Assembly: GCA_025061935.1 (NCBI GenBank) | Contig: JANWZY010000151.1 | Location: forward strand, 1-7,356 | DNA from: Verrucomicrobiia bacterium | GTDB taxonomy: Bacteria > Verrucomicrobiota > Verrucomicrobiia > Limisphaerales > DTLC01 | Reading direction: 5' to 3' | DNA: 7,356 nucleotides | In this document: in pieces, positions 5,856 to 7,356 of the stretch | Layout of the letters: every line of letters starts with the position of its first letter | How positions within the stretch are numbered: position 1 is the stretch's first letter | Notes under the pieces: model-generated | Told to the model about the DNA's origin: nothing | Databases searched by the model: none | The model's input: only the letters and a program-made list of their open reading frames with translations | Translations under genes and position numbers: made by a program

Positions 5856-7356
5856 ATGTTGCGAACTAGCCTGATAGTAGTAGGTCTGACAGCAGTTTGG
5901 GGTGTGACATGCGCGCTGGGACAAGCTAGCGCGAATATGAACGACACCGACCGGGCCGTGCGCGAGGCCGTGCGCCGGCAAGCGCGCACAGTCGAATTGC
6001 GTCAAAAAATTGAAGAGGCCCAGCGCGCGGAACAGCGGAACGACTTGGCCACAGCAGCAAAGCTTTACGAGGCTTGCTACGAGCTGATCGGGAGCATTGG
6101 GGCAGGCGTCGAAGCAGAGACGAAAACAGTTGTGAGCCGACTGGTGGCTGTGCGGGTCGAGCTGGCCAAGCAAGCGAGCAAGCGGCGCGATTATCCGGAG
6201 GCGGATGCGCAACTGCGCGCGGCGCTGCGTGTGGACCCGAAGAACGAGACTGTGTTGGCGCTCAAGCGCGAAAATGACCGGCTCCTGGCTGAAACCGAGG
6301 CGCTGCGGCCCAACCGTGAAGTGGTTGATGCTATGCCTGTTGTCCAGAGCAACCGGCTCGCAGCCGCGAGGTTGGTCCAAGACGGTAGGCTGCTGTGGGA
6401 AATGGGACAATTGGACGAGGCAGAGGCCAAACTGCGCGAGGCTATCAAGCTTGACCCCGCAAACACGACTGCTTCGTATTACTTAAACTTGGTGCAGGAA
6501 TCACGGTTTACCCGGGCTGCGCGTGCGCACGACTCCGACGCGCGGAAATACATGGTCGAGGTCGAGCAGGCGTGGGAACGGCCCGCAAAACATTTGCAGC
6601 TACCGGTGCCCAATCCTTATGCCCGCACCAATCTTGTGCATACGGGCCAGGGCCGTCAGAAAATAATTAGCAAGCTGAACCGGATCCGGCTCGGGCAGCC
6701 GCCAAATGAGATCAAATATGACGGGTTGGAACTTGCCGAGGTGCTCAGAGACCTTGCGGCAGAGATCAAGCGGCGCGACCCGGAAGGGGAAGGAATCAAT
6801 TTCCTCATAATGCGTGAGCACGCTGCGCCTGTGGTAGTGGACACGACCGCAGTTGGCGGATATGCGGGCGAGGGTGGAGCTCCTGCGGCTCAGCAAATGG
6901 TGGCCGCCGCACCGGCGGAGGAGATTGACCTGACCACAGTGCGCATAAGGATATTCCCGCCGCTGAGTAACGTGCGTGCGGCTGACGTGCTGGACGCGAT
7001 TACCAAGACCGCTGACCAGCCAATTAAGTACTCGATCGAGGACTACGCGGTCGTGTTTTCGGCGAAAAGACCCGAGCCTGAGCCGCTTTACATCCGCACT
7101 TACAGAGTTGACCCGAACACGTTCGTGCAAGGGCTAGAAAGCGTGGGCTATTTGCCGTTGGGCATAGGCATGGGTGGCATGGGCATGGGCGGATTTGGCG
7201 GCATGGGCATGGGCGGGTTCGGCGGTATGGGCATGGGTGGCATGGGTATGGGCGGATTCGGTGGCATGGGTATGGGCGGCATGGGCGGCGCTGTGGGTGC
7301 GTACGTTGCGCGGGTTGATGTGGTAGGCGGTCAGGCCGGTGGCATGGGTGGCGGGT
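5856..7356 (+). CDS. pilQ: TPR-containing secretin (PilQ/GspD family), C-terminus beyond window
   Basis: ATG at 5856, three bases after the previous stop; open to the window end (500 residues seen). Residues 1-26 are a signal peptide with a likely cut after GQASA. Residues 40-215 are helical with TPR-like units: around 50-78, 101-130 (ADAQLRAALRVDPKN) and 171-204 (GQLDEAEAKLREAIKLDPAN). Residues 281-403 look like an STN/N0 domain: IKYDGLELAEVLRDLA, then IRIFPPLSNVRAADVLDAIT and IKYSIEDYAVVFSA, interrupted by an Ala/Gly-rich insert (about 322-358). LYIRTYRVDPNTFVQGLESV (411-430) begins the next N-domain as in secretins of this phylum. A Gly-Met-Phe repeat occupies 436-478. The beta-barrel secretin domain is not in the window. 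It would form the outer-membrane pore for the pilus or secreted substrate. The symbol rests mainly on operon order; a GspD-type name is possible. Presumed counterpart: Amuc_1098. Confidence 0.85.
   Translation, partial: MLRTSLIVVGLTAVWGVTCALGQASANMNDTDRAVREAVRRQARTVELRQKIEEAQRAEQRNDLATAAKLYEACYELIGSIGAGVEAETKTVVSRLVAVRVELAKQASKRRDYPEADAQLRAALRVDPKNETVLALKRENDRLLAETEALRPNREVVDAMPVVQSNRLAAARLVQDGRLLWEMGQLDEAEAKLREAIKLDPANTTASYYLNLVQESRFTRAARAHDSDARKYMVEVEQAWERPAKHLQLPVPNPYARTNLVHTGQGRQKIISKLNRIRLGQPPNEIKYDGLELAEVLRDLAAEIKRRDPEGEGINFLIMREHAAPVVVDTTAVGGYAGEGGAPAAQQMVAAAPAEEIDLTTVRIRIFPPLSNVRAADVLDAITKTADQPIKYSIEDYAVVFSAKRPEPEPLYIRTYRVDPNTFVQGLESVGYLPLGIGMGGMGMGGFGGMGMGGFGGMGMGGMGMGGFGGMGMGGMGGAVGAYVARVDVVGGQAGGMGGG
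7161..7289 (+). repeat. Gly-Met-rich coding repeat in the secretin
   Basis: About 43 codons are built from imperfect copies of GGMGMGGF (24 bases) and shorter GGMGM units; outside the first few residues only Gly, Met and Phe occur. Glycine codons vary among GGC, GGT, GGA and GGG between copies, so the repeat is conserved as protein more than as DNA. It lies in a loop after the start of the second N-domain. A related Gly-Met piece (GGMGGG) resumes at the window edge. Confidence 0.9.

Noticed and set aside
5856..5933. Lipoprotein signal on the secretin (Cys19)
   Set aside because: The residues before Cys (GVT) do not make a proper lipobox; a signal peptidase I site after GQASA fits better.
5808..6410. 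200-codon open frame on the minus strand
   Set aside because: It runs antisense across the junction of the PilP-position gene and the secretin, both well supported; composition is atypical and rich in His, Arg and Cys.
6600..7130. 176-codon open frame on the minus strand
   Set aside because: It is antisense to the secretin N0 region, which shows clear secretin motifs on the + strand.
7161..7289. Gly-Met repeat as a CRISPR, satellite or mobile-element repeat
   Set aside because: It stays in frame, shows codon-level variation, has no spacers and is embedded in an open secretin gene.

Overview
This window looks like chromosome from a member of the Verrucomicrobiota (PVC group). The sequence is moderately GC-rich by eye. 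The best evidence for the lineage is a tight four-gene set on the + strand that matches, in order and in protein layout, the type IV pilus-like locus of Akkermansia muciniphila (Amuc_1101, 1100, 1099, 1098). I recognised this from memory of those proteins; no alignment was run. The divergence suggests a relative and not Akkermansia itself.

Left part (1-1889, minus strand). Two genes read leftward. The first is a complete TrpB2-type tryptophan synthase beta chain (about 442 residues). After a 34-base gap comes the 5' part of an SphA/Phenol_MetA_deg-type outer-membrane barrel protein with a signal peptide, cut by the window edge. No trpA is next to trpB2, so this TrpB probably acts without a local alpha partner. 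The two genes may be one transcript.

Middle (1890-2061). A 172-base divergent intergenic region holds a perfect 16-base palindrome at 2004-2019 and only weak promoter-like sequences.

Right part (2062-7356, + strand). Four genes are separated by 1, 7 and 3 bases and are almost certainly one operon: (1) a 649-residue protein joining a PilM actin-like ATPase to a complete PilN-like module (NLLP motif, membrane segment, coiled coil, C-terminal domain); (2) a 340-residue inner-membrane protein in the PilO position that resembles Amuc_1100; (3) a 269-residue inner-membrane protein in the PilP position; (4) the first 500 residues of a secretin (PilQ/GspD type) with a signal peptide, TPR-like repeats, a split N0 domain and a striking Gly-Met-rich repeat. 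Together they would form the cytoplasm-to-outer-membrane alignment complex of a type IV pilus or related secretion machine, with PilM and PilN held on one polypeptide.

The most notable points are the PilM-PilN fusion, the Amuc_1100-like PilO-position protein, the TPR region ahead of the secretin domains, and the low-complexity Pro/Gly/Met-rich segments in three of the four envelope proteins. The other long open frames on either strand across these genes are shadows and were left out.
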